64,000 nt of DNA from contig JADKBO010000036.1 of NCBI GenBank assembly GCA_016715105.1, forward strand, positions 1 to 64,000, written 5' to 3'. Positions 36,591-47,032 of the stretch are shown here, piece by piece. The stretch comes from Saprospiraceae bacterium (GTDB taxonomy: Bacteria > Bacteroidota > Bacteroidia > Chitinophagales > Saprospiraceae). A program made the translations under genes and the position numbers. The notes beneath the pieces were generated by a model that was not told the DNA's origin, ran no database searches, and worked only from the letters and a program-made list of their open reading frames with translations. Position 1 is the stretch's first letter, and each line of letters starts with the position of its first letter.

Positions 36591-37742
36591 TTATTTCACT
36601 ACGCTGAATTTATAAACAGTGCTTGTCTTATAGGTTTCGCCTGGTTTCAAAGCAACTGAAGGGAAAGCCGGTTGATTTGGTGCGTCAGGATAGTGTTCAG
36701 ATTCGAGACACAAACCTGATCTCTTTACATATTTAACGCCATTTTTTCCAGTCAATTTTCCATCCAAAAAGTTGCCGCTATAAAATTGTATAGCTGGCTC
36801 TGTGGTGAAAACTTCCATTTTTCTTCCACTAGATGGGGCCACAACAGTAGCAGCTAGGTTTAGCTTACCATCACCTTTAAGAATATAAGCATGGTCATAC
36901 CCACCTCCAAAAACAATTTGCTGATCGGTAGTGTCATTGATTCTTGCTCCTACCGCGTAAGGTGTTGTAAAATCAAATGGGGTATTTGCAACTGGACGGA
37001 GTTCACCAGTAGGAATTAATGTTCTCGAAACAGGTAGGTATTTATCTGAGTTGATCGTCACCATATGATCAAGGATTGTCCCTTGATTTGCATTGAGATT
37101 AAAATAAGAGTGGTTGGTAAGATTGACAATGGTTTCTTTATCTGTGGTTGCGCTGTAATCAATTTTAACGCTATTGTCTGCGGTCAATGTGTAAATTACA
37201 GTGCAGCTTAGATTTCCTGGATATCCTTCTTCCATGTCTTTACTCAAATAGGTAAGTTTGAGCGCTGGTTCTTTTCCTTCCATTGGTTCTGCCTTCCACA
37301 CAACCTTGTCAAAACCTTTCAAACCGCCGTGTAAATGGTTACCCATGTTATTGCCAGCCAGGGTGTATTGTTGACCATTGATCGAAAATTTTCCCTTGGC
37401 AATCCTGTTTCCGAATCTACCAATCAATGCTCCAAAGTAAGGGCTACCTCTCATGTATCCTGAAATAGAGTCAAATCCCAATACAATGTCTTCATATTTT
37501 CCATTTTTATCTGGAGCTGTCCAATTGGTAATGATTCCACCGTATGTGATGATTTTTACTTCCATGCCATTTTCATTCTTGAGGGTGTACATATCCACCG
37601 CAATGCTGTCACGAGTTTGGCCGAAACTTGACTTGGTAATAGAAGATGGTGGTGTTACCGTTGTTTCTTCTACATTTTTGCTACCCTTACATGCAAATAC
37701 AAACATGGGTAAACAAACGAGCATTAATATAATTTTTTTCAT
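36591..37742 (-). CDS. galM: Aldose 1-epimerase (mutarotase), lipoprotein
   Basis: GalM-type mutarotase interconverting alpha and beta anomers of aldoses. 383 residues beginning with an SpII signal (MKKIILMLVCLPMFVFACKG), so it is placed in the envelope rather than the cytoplasm. Family motifs are ITYGGIITNWTAPDKNGKYE, GRFGNRIAKGKFSINGQQY, GNHLHGGLKGFDKVVW (catalytic His), NLTNHSYFNLNANQ and GGGYDHAYILKG. The catalytic glutamate region is LCLESEHYPDAPNQPAFPS. Last gene of the araB-araA-araD-galM run, and followed by a terminator. Confidence 0.93.
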   Translation of the reverse strand: MKKIILMLVCLPMFVFACKGSKNVEETTVTPPSSITKSSFGQTRDSIAVDMYTLKNENGMEVKIITYGGIITNWTAPDKNGKYEDIVLGFDSISGYMRGSPYFGALIGRFGNRIAKGKFSINGQQYTLAGNNMGNHLHGGLKGFDKVVWKAEPMEGKEPALKLTYLSKDMEEGYPGNLSCTVIYTLTADNSVKIDYSATTDKETIVNLTNHSYFNLNANQGTILDHMVTINSDKYLPVSRTLIPTGELRPVANTPFDFTTPYAVGARINDTTDQQIVFGGGYDHAYILKGDGKLNLAATVVAPSSGRKMEVFTTEPAIQFYSGNFLDGKLTGKNGVKYVKRSGLCLESEHYPDAPNQPAFPSVALKPGETYKTSTVYKFSVVK

Positions 37743-37810
37743 GTGCCTTTTATTTGTGAATTATTTAGAAGATTTATTTTTTAAAGAAATTTGAATGCCT
37801 TTTTTTAAAA

Positions 37811-38512
37811 TTATTTTTGACCATAATAAGCATTTTTACCATGTTTTCGCTCATAATGTTTGTTGCGCAATGTTTCTTTGATGCGCTCTACATTTGGATT
37901 AATTTGTTTGGTGAGGTAAGCCATTCTGGCTACTTCCTCCAAAACCGCAGCATTGTAGACTGATTTTTGAGCAGTTTTACCCCAAGTGAATGGTCCATGA
38001 TTCTGCAACAGCACCATTTCCATTTCCGTATATTTTAAATTTTGAGCAGCAAAAACATCAAAAATCTGATTTCCAGTTTCATATTCATAATCACCTTGGA
38101 TCATCTCATCTGTCAATACCGGTGCACATGGAATATCTTGGTGGCAATGATCAGCGTGGGTTGTACCTAGGATTGGAATATCCATACCTGCTTGTGCCCA
38201 TGCAACCGCGTAGGTGCTGTGGGTGTGGGTAATTCCTCCAATTTCACTCCAAGTTTTATACAATAATGCGTGGGTTTTTGTATCAGAAGATGCTCTTTTA
38301 TTACCTTCTACCACATTGGCATCATAGTCCAAAATGACGATGTCTTCAACTTTCAAAGTTTCATAAGGCACCCCACTTGGTTTAATTGCAAAAACAGCAT
38401 TTACTCTGTCAACAGCGCTCACGTTACCAAACGTAAAAAGCACCAAACCCAATTTTGGTAATTGCAAATTGGCCTCGTAGCATTCTTCCTTCAGATCTTG
38501 ATATTTGCTCAT
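37811..38512 (-). CDS. araD: L-ribulose-5-phosphate 4-epimerase
   Basis: Class II aldolase fold enzyme converting L-ribulose 5-phosphate to D-xylulose 5-phosphate. 233 residues, complete. Motifs seen: LVLFTFGNVSAVDRVNAVFA, FAIKPSGVPYETL, SSDTKTHALLYKTWSEIGGI, and the zinc ligands in THTHSTYAVAWAQAG together with LGTTHADHCHQDIPCAPVLT. Catalytic tyrosine region: GKNAYYGQ at the C-terminus. It starts 13 nt after araA. Confidence 0.96.
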   Translation of the reverse strand: MSKYQDLKEECYEANLQLPKLGLVLFTFGNVSAVDRVNAVFAIKPSGVPYETLKVEDIVILDYDANVVEGNKRASSDTKTHALLYKTWSEIGGITHTHSTYAVAWAQAGMDIPILGTTHADHCHQDIPCAPVLTDEMIQGDYEYETGNQIFDVFAAQNLKYTEMEMVLLQNHGPFTWGKTAQKSVYNAAVLEEVARMAYLTKQINPNVERIKETLRNKHYERKHGKNAYYGQK

Positions 38513-38525
38513 TACAATCAGGTGC

Positions 38526-40016
38526 TTATTTATAAATATAATCGTTTGTCCTCAATTGTTGTTTCAAATCACGTATGTTGGTACTACCATCTATGATAAC
38601 CAATTCCATATCAAGCATTTCGGCAAAATCTTCCATATGAGCGGTTGTCAAATTTTGGCTGTATACCGTGTGGTGAGCGCCTCCAGCCAATAACCAGGCT
38701 TGTAAACCAATTTCCATAGTTGGTTTTGGTTGCCATAAAGCTCTGGCAGTCGGAAGTTTTGGAAATGATTCTGTTACTTCAACGGCATCTACTTCATTGA
38801 CAAGCAATCTAAATCGATCTCCCATATCAATGAGTGAAACATTGATGGCAGGTCCTGCTGATCCATTAAATACCAATCTTACTGGATCTTCTTTTCCACC
38901 GATTCCTAGGGGATGTATTTCACAAGTAGGTGTTGAAGCGGCAATACTTGGACAAATCTCCAACATGTGCGATCCCAAAACCATCTGACGGCTAGGGTCA
39001 AAATGGTAGGTATAATCTTCCATAAAAGTATTTCCACCTGCTAGTCCTGTTGCCATTGATTTCATAACGTGCACCATAGCCGAGGTTTTCCAATCACCTT
39101 CACCACCAAAACCATAGCCTGCGGCCATGAGTCTTTGGGAAGCTATACCAGGCAATTGTCTCATGCCGTGTAAATCTTCAAAAGTATCGGTGTAAGCACT
39201 ATAGCCACCATCTTCCAGAAATGTTTTAATGCCCAGCTCAATCCTTGCTGCCTCGATGAGTGAAGATCTCATTGCGCCACCTTGCAATAGGCTCGGCATG
39301 AGTACATAACTTGACTCATACTCTTCTATCAATGCTTTGATTTGAGCATCCCCGATCTCATTAATTACTTTGACCAGATCACCAACCCCATGCGTATTTA
39401 CAGAGAAACCAAATTTTATTTCAGCACTTACTTTATCACCATCTGTGACACCTACGTATCTCATATTGTCACCAAATCGCACAACTTTCATCGTTTTCAT
39501 GAGGTGTCTGCCTGCAGCTACTCGTGACCAGGCGCTTATTTGAGTTATGACAGAGGCTGCTTGCCAATGACCTACGACCACTTTGCGAGGCATACGCATT
39601 CTACTCAACATAAATCCCATTTCTCTATCACCATGTGCTGACTGATTGAGGTTCATGAAATCCATATCGATGTCTGCAAAAGGGATATCTCTATTGAACT
39701 GTGTATGTAAATGTAGCAATGGCACTTGTAAAATTTTCAAACCACCAATCCACATTTTTGAAGGTGAAAAAGTGTGCATCCAAATGACAATACCAATACA
39801 ATTGGAAGTATGATTTGCTTCTTTACAAATGTTTAAAATTTCTTCTGTTGATTTTAATACGGGTTTGAAAACCACTTTCACGGGCATTTCTGGGTGTGAA
39901 TCAAGGTGGTTTGCTATTATGACCGAGTCCGCATCTACTTGTTTTAATGTTTCCGGTCCATATAAATGTTGGCTACCGGTAAGAAACCATATCTCAAATG
40001 ATTTTAAGTTATGCAT
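38526..40016 (-). CDS. araA: L-arabinose isomerase
   Basis: Converts L-arabinose to L-ribulose. The start at 40016 (MHNLKSFEIWFLTGSQHLYG) is the family N-terminus; the 31 upstream in-frame codons are coding sequence of araB in another frame. 496 residues, typical. Motifs: HTFSPSKMWIGGLKILQVPL, LHLHTQFNRDIPFADIDMDF, SAHGDREMGFMLSRMR, and metal-ligand regions LEDGGYSAYTDTFEDLHG and GSHMLEICPSIAA. It overlaps the araB 3' end by 8 nt, so the two are translationally coupled. Confidence 0.96.
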   Translation of the reverse strand: MHNLKSFEIWFLTGSQHLYGPETLKQVDADSVIIANHLDSHPEMPVKVVFKPVLKSTEEILNICKEANHTSNCIGIVIWMHTFSPSKMWIGGLKILQVPLLHLHTQFNRDIPFADIDMDFMNLNQSAHGDREMGFMLSRMRMPRKVVVGHWQAASVITQISAWSRVAAGRHLMKTMKVVRFGDNMRYVGVTDGDKVSAEIKFGFSVNTHGVGDLVKVINEIGDAQIKALIEEYESSYVLMPSLLQGGAMRSSLIEAARIELGIKTFLEDGGYSAYTDTFEDLHGMRQLPGIASQRLMAAGYGFGGEGDWKTSAMVHVMKSMATGLAGGNTFMEDYTYHFDPSRQMVLGSHMLEICPSIAASTPTCEIHPLGIGGKEDPVRLVFNGSAGPAINVSLIDMGDRFRLLVNEVDAVEVTESFPKLPTARALWQPKPTMEIGLQAWLLAGGAHHTVYSQNLTTAHMEDFAEMLDMELVIIDGSTNIRDLKQQLRTNDYIYK

Positions 40017-41652
40017 TTTGTTCTGTAAATTTTCCGAGTGATTGGTAATGTTTATAAAGTTGTTGGTATGTTTCTGACTGTTGTGGTCTTGGTGTATAGG
40101 ATGCATCAAAACCCGATCCCATTGCGGATTGTGCTAGATCTATATTTGGATGAATCCCAGCTGCAACCGCTGCATTCATGGCGGCTCCAAGTGCGCAAGC
40201 TTGTTCTGCTTTTGCTACTTTGATAGGCATATTGAGAACATCTGCCAAAACTTGCATGACAAAAGATGATTTATTGGCAACACCACCGATTGCGATGACT
40301 TGTTTGATTGGAATGCCTTCTTCTATGAATCTATCTACAATGGCTTTAGAACCAAAAGCTGTCGCTTCTACAATGGCTTTGAAAATTTTTATGGCATCGG
40401 TACCAATATGTAATCCACGAATACTTGCTTTTACTTCATGATTGGCATCTGGAGTTCTTCGCCCATTGATCCAGTCTGTGGCTATGATGTCATCCAGGGT
40501 GACCGGTAGTTTTGCTGCCTCTTCAGCCAAATGAGGTATCAAGGCCGCTGCCATTTTATCAGCTGCTTCTTCGCCCAAAATTGCTCTGACAGGTTCAGTA
40601 ATAATTTTTTGAAACCAGGCATAATAGTCACCATAAGCTGATTGACCTGCCTCCAAGCCTAGCATGCCAGGAACGATAGAGCCATCTACTTGACCGCAAA
40701 TACCTTTCACTAGCACATCACCATATTCTTCATTGGGCACAATGATCATATCACAGGTTGAAGTACCCATGACGCGTACAAAGTCAAAGGGTTGAATTTC
40801 AGCCCCAACTGCGCCCATGTGACAGTCAAAGGCTCCAACACCAATAGTCACATTGGATGGCAAGCCCAGTTTTTCAGCCCATTCAGCAGAAATGGTGCCC
40901 ATGGGTAAATCAGAAGTTCGGGTCTCCTCAAACAAATTATCCCTTAGGCCAGCAAGTAATGGATCTAAGGCGGCAAAAAAATCATCAGAAGGCAAACCTT
41001 CATAACTTCCGTGCCACATAGCTTTATGACCTGCCGCACATCTAGATCGATGCATGGTTTGTGGGTTTGTATTTCCGGTAAGCAAGGCTGAAATATAATC
41101 GCAATGCTCTACCCAGGAAAAAGCGGCTTTTCTCACCTCTTCATCAACCCTCAAGATGTGTAGGATTTTAGCCCAAAACCATTCGGAAGAATAGATGCCA
41201 CCCACATACTGAGTGTAGTCAATGCCCCATTTTCTGGCCAGTTCGTTGATTTGTTGAGCTTCCTTATTTGCAGTATGGTCTTTCCATAGAATAAACATAG
41301 CATTAGGATTGTCCTGGAATGCTGGTAACAAAGCCAGTGGGGTACCGTTTTTGTCTACCGCCACAGGCGTCGAGCCAGTAGTATCTACAGAGATACCAAG
41401 TACATTTTGTCTAGCTTCCGCAGATAAACCTAACAAAGCGCCCTTGATAGCCGACTCTATTCCTTCTATATAATCGAGTGGATGTTGCCTAAATTGAGAT
41501 TGTGAGGGATTGCAATAAAGTCCTTGTTTCCATCGGGTATAATAATGGACAGCTGTCCCTAAAGTTTCACCATTCGAAGTGTCTACAACCAGAGCCCTGA
41601 CAGAATCAGTCCCAAAATCAACTCCAATTGTAAGTTTGTTATTTGTTGTCAT
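40009..41652 (-). CDS. araB: Ribulokinase (FGGY family)
   Basis: Phosphorylates L-ribulose with ATP. 547 residues. The N-terminal ATP/sugar kinase signature GVDFGTDSVRALVVDTSNGE is clear. Further motifs are WVEHCDYISALLTGNTN, RCAAGHKAMWHG, GAFDCHMGAVGAE, VRVMGTSTCDMI, and the C-terminal FGGY segment with IAIGGVANKSSFVMQVLADV and EQACALGAAMNAAVAAG. It is first in araB-araA-araD-galM, downstream of the GH51 gene on the same strand after a 363-bp gap (41653-42015). I saw no gene or clear promoter in that gap. Confidence 0.96.
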   Translation of the reverse strand: MTTNNKLTIGVDFGTDSVRALVVDTSNGETLGTAVHYYTRWKQGLYCNPSQSQFRQHPLDYIEGIESAIKGALLGLSAEARQNVLGISVDTTGSTPVAVDKNGTPLALLPAFQDNPNAMFILWKDHTANKEAQQINELARKWGIDYTQYVGGIYSSEWFWAKILHILRVDEEVRKAAFSWVEHCDYISALLTGNTNPQTMHRSRCAAGHKAMWHGSYEGLPSDDFFAALDPLLAGLRDNLFEETRTSDLPMGTISAEWAEKLGLPSNVTIGVGAFDCHMGAVGAEIQPFDFVRVMGTSTCDMIIVPNEEYGDVLVKGICGQVDGSIVPGMLGLEAGQSAYGDYYAWFQKIITEPVRAILGEEAADKMAAALIPHLAEEAAKLPVTLDDIIATDWINGRRTPDANHEVKASIRGLHIGTDAIKIFKAIVEATAFGSKAIVDRFIEEGIPIKQVIAIGGVANKSSFVMQVLADVLNMPIKVAKAEQACALGAAMNAAVAAGIHPNIDLAQSAMGSGFDASYTPRPQQSETYQQLYKHYQSLGKFTEQNA

Positions 41653-42015
41653 CTATTCTTAAAAACACATTTGTAAATTCTCATGCGCTTGTACCAAATC
41701 CTGAAATAAAGTAATGAAACGCATTGAATTGCTTTTGATATTTATGTTTGTCGAGTGCGTATAAAATTGCTTTTTTTGTTTGTCCTACTTCATTCTTCAT
41801 GATACAAATCGGAAAATGGATTGACCATTTAGATTGTGATGAAAAAAGTTTAAAATACCCAACAATGAGCATTCAACCATTTTTGGGTGCAAAGTTTCTT
41901 TTGATGAGCAACACTTTGAAGTGACTACATCAAAACCAAAAACAATACGATGAAAGGCTAAATGTATTCTGGAAGTATGCGGATATCTTTTCATAATGAA
42001 TCTGACCAAACAATC

Positions 42016-43572
42016 TTATTTTTTGAGATTCACCACAACTACCGAAAATGGAGGTAATTTCAACTTCAATTTGCCATTCACAAAAGTGATGTCTTTGTAA
42101 GGAACATTTTTGACCATATTTGGTGATTCAAATGTATTGTGATCAGTAATTTTTGCCGAAGTAAGAATTTGAGCGGAAGCTTTGGTAAGCGTTTCACCTC
42201 TCAAGTCAATTTCAACTTCATGAGTTTTGCTGTAATCAATATTTGTAAGAGATACATTGACATCACCGCTCGCCGCTTTTGAGGCAGACACTGAAACTGC
42301 TTTCATTTTTTTATTTTCGAAAACATAATCAGGAGATTGGAATTGAAGGGGTATCAACTTTGCATCTTGGTGTACATTGTACATTTTCATCACATGGTAA
42401 GTTGGCGTAAGAATCATTTTTTCTTCGTTTGTCAAAATCACAGCTTGAAGTACATTGACGATTTGTGCCAAATTTGCCCCTCTTACTCTTTCTGCATGAT
42501 TGTTAAAGATGTTAAGCGTCAAGCCAGCAATCATGGCATCTCTCATGGTGTTTTGTTGATACAAAAATCCTGGATTGGTGCCTTTTTCAACGTCGTACCA
42601 TCCTCCCCATTCGTCAACAAATAAGGCAATTTTTTTCTCAGGATCGTACTGATCCATGATAGTTGAGTGGCGAGTTACCATTTCTTCCATTTTGGAAGCC
42701 TCAAACATAGTAGAAGCATATAAACCTTGATCAAAGTTGGTCGCAGGACCTTTATTTGTCCAGCTGATTACAGAATAATGGTGTAAGGCAAGAGCATGTA
42801 CTTGTTTGCCTGGAATATTTTTGAGTAATGTTTCTGTCCAATCATAACTGTCGTCTGTTGCACCTGAAGCAATTTTAAAAATTTTCGCAGAATCACCATA
42901 GTCATTCATGAAAGTTGCGTATTGCTTATATACATTGGAGTAATATTCTGCGGTCATGTTACCGCCACAACCCCAAGCTTCGTTTCCTACTCCCCACAAT
43001 TTGATGTTCCAAGGTTTTTCTCTTCCGTTTTTCTTTCTCAATTCTGACATTGGGCTACCACCTGGGTGATTCACATAAGTAATCCAGTCGCTCATGTCCT
43101 GGACAGTACCACTACCCACATTGGCAGCCATGTAAGGCTCTGCACCTATTTTCTCGCATAAATCAAGAAATTCATGCGTACCAAAACTGTTATCTTCCGT
43201 AACGCCACCCCACCAAGAATTGATCATACTAGGTCTGGATTCTTTGGGCCCTATTCCGTTTTTCCACTGATAAGTATCTGCAAAACAACCTCCTGGCCAT
43301 CTCAAATTTGCTACTTTCAATTCTTTCAAAGCCGCTACCACATCATTTCTGATTCCATCAGTGTGCGGAATTTTTTTATTATCTTCTCCAACATAAATAC
43401 CTCCATAAATACACCTTCCCAAATGCTCTGCAAAATGACCATAAATGTTTCTATCAATGGTGGTGCTTGCCATGTCTACATTGCCCACAATTTTGATAGA
43501 TTGGGCCGCACAAGTTATAGAAATCAGTGAAGCCACCAATACAAGTGAGCTTGAAATTTTAAATAAATGCAT
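42016..43572 (-). CDS. GH51 alpha-L-arabinofuranosidase, secreted
   Basis: Releases terminal alpha-L-arabinofuranose from arabinoxylan or arabinan. 518 residues with a signal peptide (MHLFKISSSLVLVASLISIT, CAAQS). Family motifs: DRNIYGHFAEHLGRCIYGGI, LRWPGGCFADTYQWKNGIGP, acid/base glutamate in LWGVGNEAWGCGG, and nucleophile glutamate in IALFVDEWGGWYDVE. The C-terminal beta domain ends PPFSVVVVNLKK. It feeds arabinose to the adjacent araBAD operon. Confidence 0.95.
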   Translation of the reverse strand: MHLFKISSSLVLVASLISITCAAQSIKIVGNVDMASTTIDRNIYGHFAEHLGRCIYGGIYVGEDNKKIPHTDGIRNDVVAALKELKVANLRWPGGCFADTYQWKNGIGPKESRPSMINSWWGGVTEDNSFGTHEFLDLCEKIGAEPYMAANVGSGTVQDMSDWITYVNHPGGSPMSELRKKNGREKPWNIKLWGVGNEAWGCGGNMTAEYYSNVYKQYATFMNDYGDSAKIFKIASGATDDSYDWTETLLKNIPGKQVHALALHHYSVISWTNKGPATNFDQGLYASTMFEASKMEEMVTRHSTIMDQYDPEKKIALFVDEWGGWYDVEKGTNPGFLYQQNTMRDAMIAGLTLNIFNNHAERVRGANLAQIVNVLQAVILTNEEKMILTPTYHVMKMYNVHQDAKLIPLQFQSPDYVFENKKMKAVSVSASKAASGDVNVSLTNIDYSKTHEVEIDLRGETLTKASAQILTSAKITDHNTFESPNMVKNVPYKDITFVNGKLKLKLPPFSVVVVNLKK

Positions 43573-44043
43573 AGTTTTAAAAATTATGTGTTCAACGAAT
43601 TTGAATAAAATGTGTCAGTCTGAAACATTTTGAATAAATAAAAGCATAAATGTCTTGCTTGATCGAAAACAAAACCTAAAGATATATTGAAAATCATTAT
43701 TCAGCGATTAATTCGTGTAAAAAATACACTTTATAGAAACGGGTGCTTCGCTTTTAATAGTTTATGTACCGTTGATTTTATATCTTCCAGTCTAAAATAA
43801 GTTTTGGAATAATTGAAAATTGACTTCAATGTCAATAACTATTTGACTAATTAATTGCTTTAAATTTTGCCAACCAAGCAATCTAATATCAATGTTGCGA
43901 AATAAGTCCTTAAATAAATGATGAGCGAAAAAGCTTTCTATGATAAACATAAAATAACCGTCGTATATAATATCACTTACTTTATCGATAAAAACTTCAA
44001 ATTTTTAGCAAAGGAGTTAGATTTGTAAACATTATATAAAGCG
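43573..44043. other. Divergent intergenic region, 471 bp
   Basis: AT-rich spacer between the GH51 gene (minus) and the permease gene (plus). A TAGATTTG -7-like element lies at 44028-44035, 8 nt before the permease ATG. No RNA gene, repeat or clear operator was seen. Confidence 0.5.
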
Positions 44044-45297
44044 ATGATCGTATTTCTAAAAGTTTTTAATGAGGCACTCAGGCAAGCAATGGATTCTTTG
44101 TTTGCCAATAAACTGCGAACTTTTTTGTCCTTACTAGGGATTACCATAGGCATATTTTGCATCATTGCTGTGAAATCGGCAGTAGACTCTTTGGAAAAAA
44201 ACATCATGGATAGTTTCAATGAGTTGGGAAGTGATGTAATTTATCTGGATAAAATGCCTTGGAATGAAGATCCAAATCAAAATTATTGGAAGTATGAATT
44301 GAGGCCTGATCCATCCATGAAGGATTATGATGCCATCATGAGTCGATCAAAATTGGCCGGCAATGCTTCTTACACCGTTTTCACAGGTGGGCGTACCATC
44401 AAATACAAGTCAAGTGCAGTCAATAATGCATTCATCATGGGTAGCACCTATGAATATCAAAATATTCAAAATTTGGAATTTGCCAAAGGCAGGTATTTCA
44501 GCCAAATAGAGTATAATAATGGATCAAATAAAACAGTACTAGGGGCAAAAGTTGCAGAAGAACTTTTTGGTCCTGTTGACCCATTGGGTAGGGATGTTAG
44601 TTTGTTTGGTCAGCAATACCAGGTAATTGGAGTGCTTCAAGAAGAAGGTGAAAATATTTTCAACTTCATCAATTTTGACGAAGTCATCTGGGTAAGTTTT
44701 AATAATCTTAAGCGGTTTATAAATACTTCTGATGAGAGTTCAGCTGGTCGTATGCTCAATATCAAAGCCAAAGATGGTGTAGAACTGGAAGAACTCAAGG
44801 GAGAAGTAACGGGAATTATCAGGGCAAACCGTAGATTGTCACCTCGGGCAGAAGACAATTTTGCCATCAATGAATTATCCATGCTTTCTCAAGTACTCGA
44901 TAGCGTTTTTGGAATCATTAACCTAGCTGGTTTTTTGATAGGAATATTTGCATTGATCATTGGTATGTTCAGTGTAGCTAATATCATGTTTGTTTCGGTG
45001 AAAGAACGGACAGGAATCATTGGTATTAAAAAAGCCATTGGAGCAAAATCATCTGTTGTCCTATTGGAGTTTTTGATTGAGGCGATCATCTTATGTTTGA
45101 TAGGTGGCCTCATGGGCATTGTTATGGTGTATGTATCTCTCAAAGTAATCAGCAATTTTATTCCATTTGCCATGGGTCTGGATGTGGGCAACCTACTTTT
45201 TGGATTGATCATTTCTATAATCGTTGGAATTTTGGCGGGCGTCATTCCCGCATACAGAGCGAGTAACCTAAGTCCTGTGGAAGCTATCAGGGGATAA
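44044..45297 (+). CDS. ABC transporter permease, MacB/FtsX family
   Basis: 417-residue permease of the MacB-type exporter/lipoprotein-translocating group. The N-terminal membrane helix follows MDSLFANKLRTFLSLLGITI; a long extracytoplasmic MacB-like periplasmic core domain runs over about residues 45-270, and three C-terminal helices form the FtsX domain (AGFLIGIFALIIGMFSVANI, VKERTGIIGIKKAIGAKSSV, VGILAGVIPAYRASNLSPVE). No ATPase or membrane-fusion gene is adjacent, so its partners lie elsewhere. Substrate unknown. Confidence 0.92.
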   Translation: MIVFLKVFNEALRQAMDSLFANKLRTFLSLLGITIGIFCIIAVKSAVDSLEKNIMDSFNELGSDVIYLDKMPWNEDPNQNYWKYELRPDPSMKDYDAIMSRSKLAGNASYTVFTGGRTIKYKSSAVNNAFIMGSTYEYQNIQNLEFAKGRYFSQIEYNNGSNKTVLGAKVAEELFGPVDPLGRDVSLFGQQYQVIGVLQEEGENIFNFINFDEVIWVSFNNLKRFINTSDESSAGRMLNIKAKDGVELEELKGEVTGIIRANRRLSPRAEDNFAINELSMLSQVLDSVFGIINLAGFLIGIFALIIGMFSVANIMFVSVKERTGIIGIKKAIGAKSSVVLLEFLIEAIILCLIGGLMGIVMVYVSLKVISNFIPFAMGLDVGNLLFGLIISIIVGILAGVIPAYRASNLSPVEAIRG

Positions 45298-45621
45298 AAA
45301 TGGATAGACAGTGAACCTTTTTATTCCTTTACCAATTATAGTGTCAGTAAAGAGCGCGAGAAATGTTGAAAAATTAACCATTTTTCCCACCTCCAAGTCG
45401 TAAAAATGAATTTTTTTGTAAATCTGTCTTTCATTTGGAGTAGAATATAGCCCATTATTTGTTCATTTTTAGGCGTTTTCTGGGAAAATCAAGCAATTTT
45501 GTATCTAGAAAAATAAAATTTGGCCAATAGGACAATTCTATCTAGGGTATCAGTATTTAATGTTTCAAGTTTTGCTATTTTTGCGCGCTTTAAGTTTTTC
45601 ACATACAGATAAATTACATAA
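45298..45621. other. Intergenic region upstream of queA, 324 bp
   Basis: No gene recognised. A TATTTTTG -7-like element is at 45576-45583, about 39 nt before the queA ATG, without a good -33 element. Confidence 0.45.
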
Positions 45622-46686
45622 ATGAGGACAAAACTGTCTAATTTTAATTTTGACTTACCGGAATCATTAATTGCCCAATACCCTTCTGATGAGAGGGATC
45701 AATCTCGCCTCATGGTCTTACACAAAGACACTGGTAAAATCGAGCACAGATTGTTTAAAGATGTTCTTGAATATTTTGATGAAGGCGACACTTTTATTTT
45801 CAACAATACGAAAGTTTTTCCTGCGAGACTTTATGGAAATAAGGAAAAGACAGGTGCTAAAATCGAAGTCTTCTTACTGAGAGAACTCAATAGTACTTCC
45901 AAACTTTGGGATGTGTTGGTGGACCCAGCAAGAAAAATAAGGGTTGGAAACAAACTTTATTTTGAAGATGAAAATGGAAACGACTTACTAGTCGCAGAAG
46001 TGGTAGATAATACAACATCAAGAGGTCGTACTATCCGCTTTTTCTTTGAAGGAGATGACAACGAATTTAAGGAAGCACTCAAGATTTTGGGAAATATGCC
46101 ATTACCAAAATACATCAACAGAGAGCCTGAAGCGCTAGATTTAGAGCGTTACCAAACTATATATGCGAAAGAGATGGGTGCAGTTGCCGCACCAACTGCT
46201 GGTTTGCACTTCTCACGTGAATTGATGAAACGTATGGAAATCAAAGGAATCAACTTTGCGGAGGTTACACTCCATATTGGTTTGGGAACTTTCCGTAGCA
46301 TCGATGTTGAAGATTTGTCAAAGCACAAAATGGATGCTGAATACTTCAAAATAGATGAGCGCTCGGCTGAAGTTGTCAATGCTTCAAAAGCTGCAAATAA
46401 GAAAAGATGTGCAGTCGGTACTACGAGCATGAGAACGATTGAAAGTGCAGTATCTGCAACAGGTATGTTGAAGGCATCGGAAGGATGGACAAACTTATTC
46501 GTTTACCCACCTTATGATTTTTCAATCGCCAATTCAATGATCACCAATTTTCATTTGCCAAAATCATCTGTTTTGATCATGGTTTCTGCATTTGGTGGTT
46601 CTGATTTAATTATGCAAGCTTATGAGGAAGCTGTAAAAGAAAAATATAGATTCTTCAGTTATGGCGACGCCATGTTGATCATTTGA
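45622..46686 (+). CDS. queA: tRNA preQ1(34) S-adenosylmethionine ribosyltransferase-isomerase
   Basis: Transfers and isomerises ribose from S-adenosylmethionine to preQ1 in tRNA during queuosine synthesis. 354 residues, complete. Motifs: [101 protein letters not shown] and [20 protein letters not shown]. Monocistronic, closed by a terminator shared with the convergent PCD gene. Confidence 0.97.
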   Translation: MRTKLSNFNFDLPESLIAQYPSDERDQSRLMVLHKDTGKIEHRLFKDVLEYFDEGDTFIFNNTKVFPARLYGNKEKTGAKIEVFLLRELNSTSKLWDVLVDPARKIRVGNKLYFEDENGNDLLVAEVVDNTTSRGRTIRFFFEGDDNEFKEALKILGNMPLPKYINREPEALDLERYQTIYAKEMGAVAAPTAGLHFSRELMKRMEIKGINFAEVTLHIGLGTFRSIDVEDLSKHKMDAEYFKIDERSAEVVNASKAANKKRCAVGTTSMRTIESAVSATGMLKASEGWTNLFVYPPYDFSIANSMITNFHLPKSSVLIMVSAFGGSDLIMQAYEEAVKEKYRFFSYGDAMLII

Positions 46687-46717
46687 TATAGACCATCAGT
46701 ATTTTTAAAAATAACAT

Positions 46718-46753
46718 AAGGGGCATAGAAACGTTGGTTTTTCTGCCCCTTTT
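46718..46753. terminator. Bidirectional terminator between queA and the PCD gene
   Basis: Arms AAGGGGC and GCCCCTT (46718-46724 with 46745-46751), extended by AGAAA/TTTCT with a 2-nt bulge, then a T-rich tail. Lies between convergent genes. Confidence 0.75.
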
Positions 46754-46755
46754 CT

Positions 46756-47013
46756 TTATGCGTATCTCTTGAATATCGTGTCGATGACTTCAGCAAGTTT
46801 GGTATCCTTTGCGGTTATTTTATTTCCTGCTGAATGGGTAGACAGTTTGATCCATACTTTGTTGTAAACGTTACCCCAGTATGGGTGGTGATCCATCTTT
46901 TCTGCTTCAAGGGCAGCTGCTGTCATGAAAGAGAAAGCTTCATTAAAATCCTTAAACATGAATTCAGCAATTAGCTGATCATTTTCTTCTTTCCAGTTTT
47001 TTGAGTGTTTCAT
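46756..47013 (-). CDS. 4a-hydroxytetrahydrobiopterin dehydratase (PCD/DCoH)
   Basis: 85-residue pterin-4a-carbinolamine dehydratase. Family core: [20 protein letters not shown], then the active-site [20 protein letters not shown] with the HHP motif, and [18 protein letters not shown]. It lies 19 nt downstream of hpt on the same strand and may be co-transcribed with it. No pterin-dependent hydroxylase is encoded in this window. Confidence 0.93.
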   Translation of the reverse strand: MKHSKNWKEENDQLIAEFMFKDFNEAFSFMTAAALEAEKMDHHPYWGNVYNKVWIKLSTHSAGNKITAKDTKLAEVIDTIFKRYA

Positions 47014-47032
47014 TTTTATAAATTATCTGTTT

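Noticed and set aside
41681..42009. Two short minus-strand frames between araB and GH51, considered as an AraR-like regulator remnant
   Set aside because: No helix-turn-helix or Nudix motif is visible and the frames overlap each other without family resemblance.
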